25,951 bases of DNA from an uncultured Lachnospiraceae bacterium (GCA_910577445.1 CAJTMZ010000040.1:1-25951), one strand, 5' to 3'. Counted from the stretch's first letter, positions 6,691 to 14,897 are shown. The notes: generated by a model from the letters alone, not told the origin. Translations and numbers: made by a program.

Positions 6691-7516
6691 TTCCGCCCGC
6701 GCTTGCCATTCCCTCGATGATGCTTTTCTGGGCCAGCACATATACGATGATTACCGGCACCAGCGCCATGAGAGTCCCCGCCATCAAAAGGGCGTAGGAG
6801 GTCAGAAATTCCGCCTGGAAATATTTAAGGCCAAGCTGCAGCGTACGCTTTTTGTCCGCCGTCAGGAATATGAGGGGGGCGAGGTAATCATTCCATGTTC
6901 CCATAAAGGTAAAAATTGCCAGCGCGGAAAGCCCGGGCTTTGCCATCGGCGTGATTATCCTAAAGCAGGTCTTTAAATGGCCGCAGCCGTCTATCTTCGC
7001 CGCCTGGACATACTCGTCCGGAATCCCCATAAAGCTCTGCCTGATTAGGAATACCCCGAAGGGCGTAAAGCTCTGCGTCAGAATCAGGGACAGGTGCGTG
7101 TCCGCCAGACCGATTCTTGTAATCGTGATAAACTGGGGAATCATAATCACCTGCCACGGCACCATCAGGGTGGCCAGATACAGCAAAAACAGCGCGTCCC
7201 TTCCTTTATAATGGAGCTTTGAAAAGGAATAGCCCGCCAGAATACTGGTCACCAGCGTCAGAACCGTGATAATCACGGAAAGCTTGATGGAATTCAAATA
7301 ATAGGTCACATATGGAATTTTCGTAAACACGTCCGAAAAGTTTTCCCACCGAATCTGCTTCGGAATCCATTCAATAGGGAACTTAAACACATCCTGCTCA
7401 TATTTGAACGCGGTGGACGCCATCCATAAAAACGGAAGCACCGTCACCGAGGCTGCTGTCAGAAAGATGAGATAGGTTGCGGCGGCTTTTAAGGTTTTCT
7501 TGCTTTTTCCTTTCAT
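6680..7516 (-). CDS. Carbohydrate ABC transporter permease, MalG type
   Basis: The 278-residue inner-membrane protein has six predicted helices (near 13-33, 77-98, 108-128, 139-160, 197-217, 243-263). The cytoplasmic EAA loop that docks on the ATPase is EYVQAAKIDGCGHLKTCFRI with following TPMAKPG (168-195). This is the CUT1 class, importing oligosaccharides or glycerol-phosphate-like solutes with a binding protein and a partner permease, both encoded directly upstream. No ATPase gene is present, so a shared MsmK/UgpC-type ATPase elsewhere is probably used. The ATG follows AGGAGGG, with a 15-base gap from the partner permease. It is the last gene of the operon, and its stop codon lies within the 3' end of the convergent AraC gene; no terminator is seen. 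Confidence 0.95.
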   Translation of the reverse strand: MKGKSKKTLKAAATYLIFLTAASVTVLPFLWMASTAFKYEQDVFKFPIEWIPKQIRWENFSDVFTKIPYVTYYLNSIKLSVIITVLTLVTSILAGYSFSKLHYKGRDALFLLYLATLMVPWQVIMIPQFITITRIGLADTHLSLILTQSFTPFGVFLIRQSFMGIPDEYVQAAKIDGCGHLKTCFRIITPMAKPGLSALAIFTFMGTWNDYLAPLIFLTADKKRTLQLGLKYFQAEFLTSYALLMAGTLMALVPVIIVYVLAQKSIIEGMASAGGIKG

Positions 7517-7531
7517 ATCGTCTCTCCCTCC

Positions 7532-8434
7532 TTAGTAGTTGACCCATTTTTTCTGACCCCGGAACTGTATCAGAGTAACAACGAAAATCATCAGGAACAA
7601 AATCACCGCGTAGGCGGACGCATAGCCGAACTTATAGTTGCGGAACGCCTCCTGGTAGATGCGGTACACAAGCACGTTGGAGGAGGTTCCCGGCCCGCCG
7701 TCCGTCATAACGTTTACCAGGTCGAACACCTTAAAGGAATTGATGATACACATAACGGTGCATAAAAAGGTAGTGGGGGAAAGCAAAGGGAGCGTGATTT
7801 TTATAAACTTTGCCCATGCCCCCGCCCCGTCAAGGGACGCCGCCTCGTACAGTTCCTCGGAAATGCCGGAAAGGCCCGCCAGGAACAGAATCATATAATA
7901 GCCCACGTTCTTTATAATGGCCACGATGGTAACGGTGGTCATCGACCAGGAGGTGGAGGTCAGCCACTTCGGCGCGTTTTCCACCCCAAGCTGCCCCAGT
8001 ATGCCGTTCACAGGCCCCTGTCCGCGGAACAGGCACATGAAAATAATACCCACCGCCACGCTTGAGGCTAGCTGGGGGAAGAAGAAAATCGTCTTGAAGA
8101 TTTCGCTGCCCCGAAGCTTCTGCATCAGCAAAACCGCCAGAATAACCGCAAAAAGCAGGGTGAAAATAACGCTTACCACGGAGTAATAGATGTTGTTTTT
8201 CAGGGAGGTATAAAAATACTGGTCCTTAAACAAGGCGGTAAAATTGCGCAGTCCCACGAATTTTGGGGAACTGAATCCGTCGTATTCCATCAGGGAAAGC
8301 ATCAGACCCCAAATAACCGGCACAAGCGTGAATACCAGAAATCCAACGATGTTGGGAAGCAGGAACAGATAACCGGCTATCGTCTCCCTCTGTTCCATTT
8401 TCGTCAGTTTTTTCTTTGCTTTTTCTTTTTTCAT
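7532..8434 (-). CDS. Carbohydrate ABC transporter permease, MalF type
   Basis: The 300-residue membrane protein of the CUT1 class starts with a Lys-rich cytoplasmic tail (MKKEKAKKKLTK), then a first helix near 20-47 and further helices around 84-104, 113-135, 165-188, 225-245 and 270-290. The EAA loop is EELYEAASLDGAGAWAKFIK followed by ITLPLLSP (193-220). The C-terminal VMTDGGPGTSS pattern is typical of MalF/UgpA-like proteins. The ATG at 8434 was chosen because the short basic N-terminus is standard for the family; its ribosome site (CAGGAAAA) is weak. An open extension upstream to 8515 runs through a terminator-like hairpin and is not believed. It pairs with the MalG-type permease 15 bases downstream. 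Confidence 0.94.
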   Translation of the reverse strand: MKKEKAKKKLTKMEQRETIAGYLFLLPNIVGFLVFTLVPVIWGLMLSLMEYDGFSSPKFVGLRNFTALFKDQYFYTSLKNNIYYSVVSVIFTLLFAVILAVLLMQKLRGSEIFKTIFFFPQLASSVAVGIIFMCLFRGQGPVNGILGQLGVENAPKWLTSTSWSMTTVTIVAIIKNVGYYMILFLAGLSGISEELYEAASLDGAGAWAKFIKITLPLLSPTTFLCTVMCIINSFKVFDLVNVMTDGGPGTSSNVLVYRIYQEAFRNYKFGYASAYAVILFLMIFVVTLIQFRGQKKWVNY

Positions 8435-8455
8435 ATCGCGTTTTCCTGTTTTTAT

Positions 8456-8503
8456 AAAAAGCGGGGCCGCCGCATAAGTCCGTTTCCCCTTGCAGCAGCC
8501 CCG
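8456..8503 (-). terminator. Intraoperonic terminator-like stem-loop after the binding-protein gene
   Basis: In the coding direction, 8503-8492 pairs with 8473-8462 as a 12-bp GC-rich stem (two G-U pairs) followed at once by TTTTT (8460-8456). It lies between the binding-protein stop and the MalF-type start, and probably lowers permease mRNA relative to binding-protein mRNA. Confidence 0.65.
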
Positions 8504-8538
8504 TCCTGTCAACATGTTCTTGCAGGCGTCGTTTTATC

Positions 8539-9882
8539 TTACTTTCCCAGAATCTCTGCCCGTCTTGCTTCAAAATTACTCATGGTCGTGTCGATATCCT
8601 GCTCGCCAATCATGTAAAGCTCCTGTTCCTCTTTCAGAATCGTCTCCACCGCCGAATAGTTCGGGTCGTAGATTACATCGGGAACATTGTTTTTGGAGAA
8701 CACAATCTTCGCCAGCGTATCGTCCGGCTGTTTTGCCGCGTCAAGATAAGTCTTTTCAATCTCGGCGTTGCTGTAGGCTGGCAGGGTCGCGTGCTCTGCA
8801 ATGATTGTCGCGCCGGGCTCCGTGCACATCCACTCAATAAAGTCATAGGCTTCCTCGGGATGCTTGCAGGACTTTGCGATAGAAAGATAGTTGATGGAGC
8901 TGGGAGCCGTGTAGTCCGCCGCGCCTTCGGGAACCGGCATGGGCATTACCCTGTACTGGAAGGGCATCTCGCCCGTCTCGTATTTGGAGTTGTAGCTCGC
9001 AACGCCCCATGTTCCGTTCTGGAAAGTCGCCACATATTCGGCCGGGGCGGAGGTAAACAGGGAGCCTGCATTCTGGCTCAGTTCCAGCTTCTCCGCGAAA
9101 GGAACGTGGCCGCCGTCGTCCTCAAGGGCTTTCCACAGTTCCAGGCTCTGGCGGATTTTGCCGGTATCCTCGTCCATTACGCTGCCGCCAAGCTGCTGGA
9201 GAAGCACAAAGTTGTCCATCCCCACCAGGCCGCCGTAGGTTCCGTCCTTTGTGAGCTGCTTTGCCAAATCCCGGTATTCGTCCCAGGTGAGCTGTTCCTG
9301 GCTGAAAGGAACGCCGGCTTTTTCAAAAAGAGCCTCGTTGGCAAACATAAGCCATACGGCCCCTCTGTAGGGCAGTCCGTAAAGGCCGTCCTCATTGGAG
9401 GTTTTAAATACGTCGCCGTAAATTTCCGTATCAAGCCCCGACGCTTCCACATAGGCTGAAATTTCCTGAATGGTATCCTTTGATTTGTATTCCCCGTAAG
9501 GGCTTAAACCGTTTACGCACAGAACGTCAAATTCCGTGCCGCTGGCAAAGGTTGCCAGAATCTTTTCCGCGTATTCCGTGGGCGGGAAATAAGTAACCTC
9601 AACTTCCGCCACCTCGCTCTGGGCGTTGTATGCCGCAACCGCCGGGTCCAGATAGGCGGTTTCGTCGCTCCATGAATAAAACTGAAGCTTTACCTTTTCT
9701 CCGGAAGCCGTCTCTGTCCCAGAGGCATCGCCGCTGCCCGTATCCTGCGCGGCGTCGGACGCGGTGTCCTCTACAGGCTTTTCGTCGTTTTTACCCCCCG
9801 ACTCAGAGCCGGAGCCGCAGGCCGCGGTGCCAACTGCCATCAATATGGCAAGTCCAAGTGCTGCTAATTTTTTTCTTTTCAT
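8539..9882 (-). CDS. Extracellular solute-binding lipoprotein, family 1 (sugar ABC transporter)
   Basis: The 447-residue precursor starts with a lipoprotein signal peptide: MKRKK, a hydrophobic core and a GTAAC lipobox, giving lipidated C22. A Ser/Gly/Glu-rich linker (23-60) then leads into the binding domain, beginning VKLQFYSWSDE. Features of family-1 carbohydrate-binding proteins include EFDVLCVNGLSPYGEY, GLPYRGAVWLMFANEALFEKAG and the late ISIAKSCKHPEEAYDFIEWM-like block (here YLSIAKSCKHPEEAYDFIEWM without interruption). It would capture a sugar at the cell surface and hand it to the two permeases downstream. The ATG follows AGGAGG with good spacing, 35 bases after the aldo/keto reductase stop codon. 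The ligand is not readable from the sequence. Confidence 0.95.
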   Translation of the reverse strand: MKRKKLAALGLAILMAVGTAACGSGSESGGKNDEKPVEDTASDAAQDTGSGDASGTETASGEKVKLQFYSWSDETAYLDPAVAAYNAQSEVAEVEVTYFPPTEYAEKILATFASGTEFDVLCVNGLSPYGEYKSKDTIQEISAYVEASGLDTEIYGDVFKTSNEDGLYGLPYRGAVWLMFANEALFEKAGVPFSQEQLTWDEYRDLAKQLTKDGTYGGLVGMDNFVLLQQLGGSVMDEDTGKIRQSLELWKALEDDGGHVPFAEKLELSQNAGSLFTSAPAEYVATFQNGTWGVASYNSKYETGEMPFQYRVMPMPVPEGAADYTAPSSINYLSIAKSCKHPEEAYDFIEWMCTEPGATIIAEHATLPAYSNAEIEKTYLDAAKQPDDTLAKIVFSKNNVPDVIYDPNYSAVETILKEEQELYMIGEQDIDTTMSNFEARRAEILGK

Positions 9883-9917
9883 ACTTTTCCTCCTTTTTCC
9901 TTTGCTTTTTGGGCATT

Positions 9918-10868
9918 TCAGGCAAGAATCTCTTCAATTCTTCCCAGTTCCTCTTCCGTAAAACCGGCGTTTTCAAGGGCTTTAACATTCTCCTCAATCT
10001 GGGCAAGCCGGCTGGCTCCCAGAATCACCGAGGTAAGCTTTCCCTTTAAAAGCGCCCACACAAGCGCCATCTGCGCCAGGGACTGTCCTCTTTCTGCCGC
10101 GATTTCATTGAGGCGGCGGACCTTTAAAAGCTGTTCTTCCGTAATCCTCTCGGCGCTCAAAAACCGGCTGTGCCCGGCTGCCCGGGAATCCTCCGGAATC
10201 CCGTTTAAGTATTTCCCTGTCAGTATTCCCTGTTCCAGCGGACAAAATGCAATGCCGCCGATTCCTTCTTCCTCCATAACGGGAATCAGGCTTTCCGTTT
10301 CCCGGTGAAGCATGGAATAATGATGCTGGTGAATCAGGCACCTTACCCCCATGGACTTAAGCATAAGGGACGCTTCCCTAAGCCGCTCCCCGCTGTAATT
10401 TGAAAGTCCTATGTACAGGGCTTTTCCCGAACGGACAATTCCCGCGAGGGCGTCCATGGTTTCCCATAAAGGCGTTTCCAAATCCGGGCGGTGGTGATAA
10501 AAGATATCCACATAATCAAGGCCCATTCTCTTTAAGCTGGCGTCTAAAGAAGATACCAGATACTTTTTGCTTCCCCCGTCGCCGTAGGGGCTGTTATTCA
10601 TCACGTAACCGGCCTTGCTTGAAATAATCAGCTCGTCCCGCCACGGCTTTAAATCCTGCCGGATAATCTTTCCAAGCGTCTCCTCCGCCGCGCCTTCCGG
10701 CGGGCCGTAGTTGTTGGCCGCGTCAATGTGCGTGATTCCCATATCAAAGCATCCCAATATCAGCTTACGGGCATTTTCATAACTGCTCTCATAACCGAAG
10801 CTGTGCCAGATTCCAAAGGACATGGCCGGCAGCATCAGGCCGCTTTTGCCTGTGCGGTTATACTTCAT
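9918..10868 (-). CDS. Aldo/keto reductase, YghZ/GprA-like
   Basis: From the ATG at 10868 the protein has 316 residues. The NADPH-dependent aldo/keto reductase tetrad is visible as D49 (HIDAANNYG), Y54, K85 (SSKAGY) and H126 (DIFYHHRPD). GKSGLMLPAMSFGIWHSFG at the start and the cofactor-binding block VILGASRLAQIEEN near the end match the YghZ-type (L-glyceraldehyde-3-phosphate reductase) branch. It would reduce a sugar-derived aldehyde. The start is doubtful: the ATG has no ribosome site close by, whereas a perfect AAAGGAGGTG lies at 10911-10920. The stretch between encodes REDRYDAM, which resembles the N-terminal extension usual in this branch, so translation may begin at ATC (10907) or ATA (10904). 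It is the first enzyme gene after the AraC regulator, within the import operon. Confidence 0.9.
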   Translation of the reverse strand: MKYNRTGKSGLMLPAMSFGIWHSFGYESSYENARKLILGCFDMGITHIDAANNYGPPEGAAEETLGKIIRQDLKPWRDELIISSKAGYVMNNSPYGDGGSKKYLVSSLDASLKRMGLDYVDIFYHHRPDLETPLWETMDALAGIVRSGKALYIGLSNYSGERLREASLMLKSMGVRCLIHQHHYSMLHRETESLIPVMEEEGIGGIAFCPLEQGILTGKYLNGIPEDSRAAGHSRFLSAERITEEQLLKVRRLNEIAAERGQSLAQMALVWALLKGKLTSVILGASRLAQIEENVKALENAGFTEEELGRIEEILA

Positions 10869-10901
10869 AGCGTCGTATCTGTCTTCTCTGAAAATTGAAT
10901 T

Positions 10902-10920
10902 TATGATAAGCACCTCCTTT
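10902..10920 (-). promoter_or_regulatory. Strong ribosome site with no ATG/GTG/TTG at proper distance
   Basis: AAAGGAGGTG (10920-10911) is followed in the reductase frame by CTT, ATC (10907-10905) and ATA (10904-10902). ATC is 5 bases and ATA 8 bases beyond GGAGG. The next ATG in frame is 10868, far outside the normal window. Confidence 0.55.
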
Positions 10921-10936
10921 TCTCTGTCTGAAAACA

Positions 10937-10962
10937 TATTCAGTATATAGCCAAACTGTATA
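10937..10962. promoter_or_regulatory. Imperfect inverted repeat, candidate operator
   Basis: TATTCAGT (10937-10944) and ACTGTATA (10955-10962) are inverted copies with 7/8 matches and a 10-bp centre. They lie in the 142-base gap between the AraC gene stop and the reductase ATG. No good -35/-10 pair was found in this gap, which fits either cotranscription with araC or an activator-dependent promoter. Confidence 0.3.
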
Positions 10963-11010
10963 GATTTCTTTCCACAAGGAGATAAAAATTGTGCAATTTC
11001 AGTCATTGGA

Positions 11011-11964
11011 TTAGAGAATGATACCGGCCCTCTGTCCGGCTTCCAGCGATTCCACCTGCGCGATTTCCGCCTTTTCTGCCGTCATCTGTTTCCACTTAAG
11101 GGGAGACATTCCTATGACGGCGGCGAACTGCCGGTTAAAAGTAGACGCGGTGGCAAAGCCCGTCAGCCTCGCCACTTCACTGATTGGCATTTCCGTGCTT
11201 AAAAGCAGCTTGCAGGCCGCTCTGATTCGGTACTGGTTCAGATATTCAAGGGGCGCCGTACGGGTCACCAGCTTAAAAACCCGGCGGAACTGCTCTTCGC
11301 TCAGAGCGCAGATTTCAGCCAGCGTCCGTACCGTGATTTTTTCCATGTAATGCTCCTGAATATAAAGAAGAACGGGAATCATTTTATTTTGTACCAACTG
11401 ACGGGGAACGTCGTCGGATATCTCCGCCTGACAGGCGGCGTAATCCGCCAGAAAGGAAAGCAAAAGCCCCTTAACCGCGTTGGCCCTTACCTCCTTCTGA
11501 TGAAACAGATGAAGCAGCATCTTTACTTTCTGCATCAAAGACGGGTACTCCTTTTCCGGAAAAAGATTGCCGGTGGCCGGATTGTCCATAAGAAGCCGCC
11601 TGTCGCTTCCAAGCGTCTCGTACTTCGTGCCCTTAAGCGCCGCCTTTGTGTCCGCCATAATCCACTCCCATTTACTGGCCGTGCCCTCCTTTGCCGCGAA
11701 GGTATGAATGGTATTTGGGGCAATCACACAGATATCCCCCTGCTGATAGACAACCTTTTTTTCCTCTATGAACCCGAAGCCCTCTCCCTCGTGGCAGTAT
11801 CCGATTTCCATACAGTTGTGAAAATGGGCGACGATTTCCCCGCTTCCCTTTTCCCAGACGTCGTGCCCCCAGACGCTGCCGATAAAGGCAAAGGCCGCGG
11901 TATGAATCGGTATATTATACCGGCGGTATTCCAGTTTAAAATCATCATATGACAGTTTTTGCAT
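11011..11964 (-). CDS. AraC-family transcriptional regulator with cupin sensor
   Basis: The 317-residue protein has a cupin sensor domain (about 20-110) with AHFHNCMEIGYCHEGEG (46-62) and QQGDICVIAPNTIHTF (74-89), the usual pattern of sugar-sensing AraC regulators. The C-terminal double helix-turn-helix is at about 195-292: RTLAEICALSEEQFRRVFK (213-231), and ISEVARLTGFATASTFNRQF (261-280) followed by GMSPLKWK. A short C-terminal tail (293-317) has no obvious function. It is encoded just upstream of, and on the same strand as, the reductase and importer genes, and divergent from the dipeptidase gene, so it is the likely regulator of the importer operon. The ATG follows AAGGAG by eight bases and a strong promoter lies at 11998-12026. 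Confidence 0.93.
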   Translation of the reverse strand: MQKLSYDDFKLEYRRYNIPIHTAAFAFIGSVWGHDVWEKGSGEIVAHFHNCMEIGYCHEGEGFGFIEEKKVVYQQGDICVIAPNTIHTFAAKEGTASKWEWIMADTKAALKGTKYETLGSDRRLLMDNPATGNLFPEKEYPSLMQKVKMLLHLFHQKEVRANAVKGLLLSFLADYAACQAEISDDVPRQLVQNKMIPVLLYIQEHYMEKITVRTLAEICALSEEQFRRVFKLVTRTAPLEYLNQYRIRAACKLLLSTEMPISEVARLTGFATASTFNRQFAAVIGMSPLKWKQMTAEKAEIAQVESLEAGQRAGIIL

Positions 11965-11997
11965 AATATCTGCTCCTTATCATAAAGATTTTTTACA

Positions 11998-12026
11998 ATA
12001 ATAGCATAAGATGGTAGATGGGTCAA
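11998..12026 (-). promoter_or_regulatory. Promoter of the AraC regulator / importer operon (extended -10)
   Basis: TTGACC (12021-12026), 17-bp spacer, TATTAT (11998-12003) with TGC directly upstream, an extended -10. The divergent -10 TATAAT of the dipeptidase gene lies 8 bp beyond the -35 box. Confidence 0.7.
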
Positions 12027-12034
12027 AAATCCTT

Positions 12035-12040
12035 TATAAT
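12035..12040 (+). promoter_or_regulatory. -10 box of the dipeptidase/cysteine desulfidase unit
   Basis: Consensus TATAAT lies 26 bases before the ATG at 12067, so the leader is about 20 bases and includes AAAAGGAGG. At 17 bp upstream there is no recognisable -35 (TGGTAG). The promoter may need an activator bound over the divergent araC -35 region. Confidence 0.55.
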
Positions 12041-12066
12041 AGACAGTATCAAAAGGAGGATAACTT

Positions 12067-13560
12067 ATGGACAGACAGATTTCCTCAGAAATCGCTAAAT
12101 GGATAGCCTCGCATAAGGAAGAAATTTTATCGGATTTGAAAAACGCAGTCGAAATTCCAAGCGTCTCCCAACCGGATTCCGAAGTAAAGCCTTACGGAAA
12201 AGCCTGCCGCAAGGTGCTGGAGCGCCTGTTAAACGCCGGGGCGGGATACGGCTTTGAGAGCGAGAATTATCACTACCATGTGGGAGGGATATTTTTAAAT
12301 ACAGCCGGCAAAAACGCCGGGCGCATCGGAATCTGGTCCCACCTGGACGTGGTTCCCGCAGGCGATAACTGGTCCTTTCCGCCCTTTTCCCTGACGGAAA
12401 AAGACGGCTTTTTAATCGGCAGAGGCGTTCAGGACAATAAATGCGCGGCCGTGGGCGTCCTCCACGCCTTCCGCTGCATCAATGAACTTTTCCCGAAACT
12501 GCGCCATGAATACGTTCTTTACATGGGCTGCAGCGAGGAAAACACCATGGACGACGTCAGGTTTTTTGCGGACCATTATAAGCAGCCGGACCTTTCCCTG
12601 GTGGCGGACTGCGGCTTTCCCGTGTGCTACGGGGAAAAAGGGATTATCGACGCCGCCTTTACCTGCGGGCGTTCCCTGCCGGACTTTATTCTGGCGTTTT
12701 CCGCCGGCACTTCATTAAATACCATTCCCGATACCGCTTCCGTTACCCTGCGGACGGATAAGATAAGGCCGGGTGAAAAAGAGGGACAGGCAGACCCTGA
12801 AGAACAACTGCAACAATATATGGAAATTCTGAGCGGCCTTTCGAATCTGCAGGTAAGCCGCCCAAAATCCGGGGATTTTGTCCTTACCGTCACCGCAAAG
12901 GGCGTTTCCTCCCATGTCATCGCGCCAAAGCAGGGGAAAAACGCAATCCCCATACTCCTTGAAGCCTTAAAGACCGCCGGAATCGTAACCGGCGGCGAGG
13001 ACTGGTTTGCTTTTCTTCTGAAAGTCAGCGCGGACGGATACGGGGAGGCTGCCCGGATTGCCTGCCGCGATAAAGTCTCCGGCCCTCTTACGGGAACCGC
13101 CACCCGGGTGGATTTTTCCGACGGCGTTTTAAACGTATCCGCCAATTACCGTTATCCGATTTTTGACGGAGAGGCACTCTCTGACGGTACGCCCATTATA
13201 AGGAGCCTTGAAGTTCTTGCGAAAGCCCACGGATTTTCCCTTAAGATTTCCAAAAATTCAAAGCCCTCCTTTTACGACCCGCACGCGCCGGCAGTCGCCA
13301 CGCTCACGGATACCTTCAACAAGATAACGGGCCTTCAGACAAAAGCCTACACCATGAGCGGCGGCTCCTATGCCAGAATGCTCGACAACGCCATTGCCTT
13401 CGGCATGTCCATGCCCGGTAAACGCGTTTATAAGGAGTACGAAGGCGACCCCCGGGGGGATTACCACCAGGCCAATGAGTCTTTAAATATCAAAGACTAT
13501 TTAAAAGCCATTGAAATTTATATACAATGTATTTTAGAATTGGATAAACAGGAAATCTGA
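12067..13560 (+). CDS. M20-family dinuclear zinc dipeptidase, PepV/Sapep-like
   Basis: The 497-residue protein shows the M20 metallopeptidase ligand set: H92 (SHLDVVPAGDNW), D123 (GRGVQDNKCA), catalytic-base pair E157-E158 (GCSEENTMDD), D181 (LVADCGFPVCYGEKG) and H467 (GDYHQANE). H283 (GVSSHVIAPKQGKNA) is the conserved lid-domain histidine that contacts substrate from the other domain. The length and the order catalytic-lid-catalytic match the PepV/Sapep dipeptidases, which split dipeptides and beta-Ala dipeptides in the cytoplasm. The ATG follows AAAAGGAGG. The next gene, 30 bases downstream, is a cysteine desulfidase, so a cysteine-containing dipeptide such as Cys-Gly is a reasonable substrate guess. 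A possible activator-dependent promoter precedes it. Confidence 0.93.
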   Translation: MDRQISSEIAKWIASHKEEILSDLKNAVEIPSVSQPDSEVKPYGKACRKVLERLLNAGAGYGFESENYHYHVGGIFLNTAGKNAGRIGIWSHLDVVPAGDNWSFPPFSLTEKDGFLIGRGVQDNKCAAVGVLHAFRCINELFPKLRHEYVLYMGCSEENTMDDVRFFADHYKQPDLSLVADCGFPVCYGEKGIIDAAFTCGRSLPDFILAFSAGTSLNTIPDTASVTLRTDKIRPGEKEGQADPEEQLQQYMEILSGLSNLQVSRPKSGDFVLTVTAKGVSSHVIAPKQGKNAIPILLEALKTAGIVTGGEDWFAFLLKVSADGYGEAARIACRDKVSGPLTGTATRVDFSDGVLNVSANYRYPIFDGEALSDGTPIIRSLEVLAKAHGFSLKISKNSKPSFYDPHAPAVATLTDTFNKITGLQTKAYTMSGGSYARMLDNAIAFGMSMPGKRVYKEYEGDPRGDYHQANESLNIKDYLKAIEIYIQCILELDKQEI

Positions 13561-13590
13561 CAAAAATCTGCAAAAGGAAACGAGGAAACT

Positions 13591-14862
13591 ATGGACGCCA
13601 GAGAATATACCTACTATACAAGAGTCTTAAAAGAACAACTGATTCCGGCTACAGGCTGTACGGAGCCTATCGCCCTTGCCTACGCCGCGGCCGTCGGCAG
13701 AAAAACCTTAGGGACGATGCCGGAAAAGGTAACCGCCGCAGTCAGCGGCAGCATTGTCAAAAACGTAAAGAGCGTGGTGGTTCCCGCCACCGGGGGTATG
13801 AAAGGGATTGAAACCGCAGTCGCCGCCGGAATTGTTGTGGGCAGGGAGGACTCCGCCTTAGAGGTGCTCTCCTGCGCGCCGGCCGATACCGCCCAAAAAA
13901 TCACGCACTTTAAAGAGCGGTGTCCCGTCAGGGTGGAGCTGTCGCAGTCGGAAAGGGTCTTTGATATCCAAATCACCATGGAGGCGGACGGCCATACCTC
14001 CCTGGTGCGCATTGTGGACGCCCACACAAATATCGTTCTGATTAAAAGGGACGACGAAATTCTTCTGGAAAAGGAAATTCCCGGTGAGGACGAAAGCGCA
14101 CAGGAGGGCGAACTGCTGGAAATCTCCAAAATCGTGGAGTACGCCAGTATCTGCTCCCTCTCTGACGTATCCGAAACCATCGAACACCAGATTGCCTGCA
14201 ATACGGCGTTATCCAAAGAAGGCATGAGCGGCGGATGGGGCGCGGAAATCGGAAAAATCCTGCTTTCGGGAAAAGAAGCGCCGGACGTAAAGCTCCGGGC
14301 CATGGCGGCCGCGGCGGCCGGTTCCGACGCCCGCATGAGCGGCTGCGAGCTTCCGGCGGTCATTAATTCCGGCAGCGGCAATCAGGGGCTTACCGTCACC
14401 ATGCCCATCGTGGAATACGCAAAAGAGCTGGGGGCGGACCACGAGCAGTTGATTCGCGCCCTGGTTCTCGCCAATCTCACCGCCGTGCGCATCAAACAGT
14501 CCATCGGCTATCTCTCCGCCTACTGCGGCGCTATCTGCGCCGGCTGCAGCGCGGCGGCGGGGGTCGCCTTTCTTTACGGCGAAAACGAAAGCGTCATAGA
14601 ACATACCGTGGTGAACGGCCTTGCCATTCTCTCGGGGACAATCTGCGACGGGGCCAAGCCCTCCTGCGCGGCCAAAATCGCCATGGCGGTGAACGCCGGC
14701 CTTCTGGGTTTCCAGATGGCTCTGGAAGGAAAAGAATTTGTCCACGGGGAAGGCATCATCAAAAAGGGAATCGAAAATACCATCGAGGAAGTGGGCGTTT
14801 TGAGCCGGGACGGAATGAATATTACCAATAAAGTAATTCTGGATATTATGGTAAAAGAATGA
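13591..14862 (+). CDS. cyuA: L-cysteine desulfidase (CyuA/YhaM family, [4Fe-4S] enzyme)
   Basis: The 423-residue protein belongs to the serine-dehydratase-alpha-like family that includes E. coli CyuA (YhaM) and the archaeal cysteine desulfidase, which convert L-cysteine to pyruvate, ammonia and sulfide using an oxygen-sensitive [4Fe-4S] cluster. Seen: the GCTEP signature with C23, VSGSIVKNVKSVVVPATGG (51-69), SGSGNQGL (260-267), and a cysteine-rich region with C312, C316, C319, C352 and C359 (CGAICAGC and ICDGAKPSCA), which supplies cluster ligands. GAGG lies six bases before the ATG. The dipeptidase 30 bases upstream could feed it cysteine. Related proteins are often annotated as UPF0597 or serine ammonia-lyase, but the single-chain form without a beta domain favours desulfidase. 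No convincing terminator follows it. Confidence 0.88.
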   Translation: MDAREYTYYTRVLKEQLIPATGCTEPIALAYAAAVGRKTLGTMPEKVTAAVSGSIVKNVKSVVVPATGGMKGIETAVAAGIVVGREDSALEVLSCAPADTAQKITHFKERCPVRVELSQSERVFDIQITMEADGHTSLVRIVDAHTNIVLIKRDDEILLEKEIPGEDESAQEGELLEISKIVEYASICSLSDVSETIEHQIACNTALSKEGMSGGWGAEIGKILLSGKEAPDVKLRAMAAAAAGSDARMSGCELPAVINSGSGNQGLTVTMPIVEYAKELGADHEQLIRALVLANLTAVRIKQSIGYLSAYCGAICAGCSAAAGVAFLYGENESVIEHTVVNGLAILSGTICDGAKPSCAAKIAMAVNAGLLGFQMALEGKEFVHGEGIIKKGIENTIEEVGVLSRDGMNITNKVILDIMVKE

Positions 14863-14897
14863 CCCGCCGGCCGGGAAAAAGAAACCGCTTTCAGGGC

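Noticed and set aside
8435..8515. N-terminal extension of the MalF-type permease up to 8515
   Set aside because: It would translate through a terminator-like hairpin, and the extra residues do not resemble the family N-terminus.
14863..14897. Possible terminator after the cysteine desulfidase gene (CCCG/CGGG)
   Set aside because: The stem is only four pairs and is followed by an A-rich rather than a T-rich tract.
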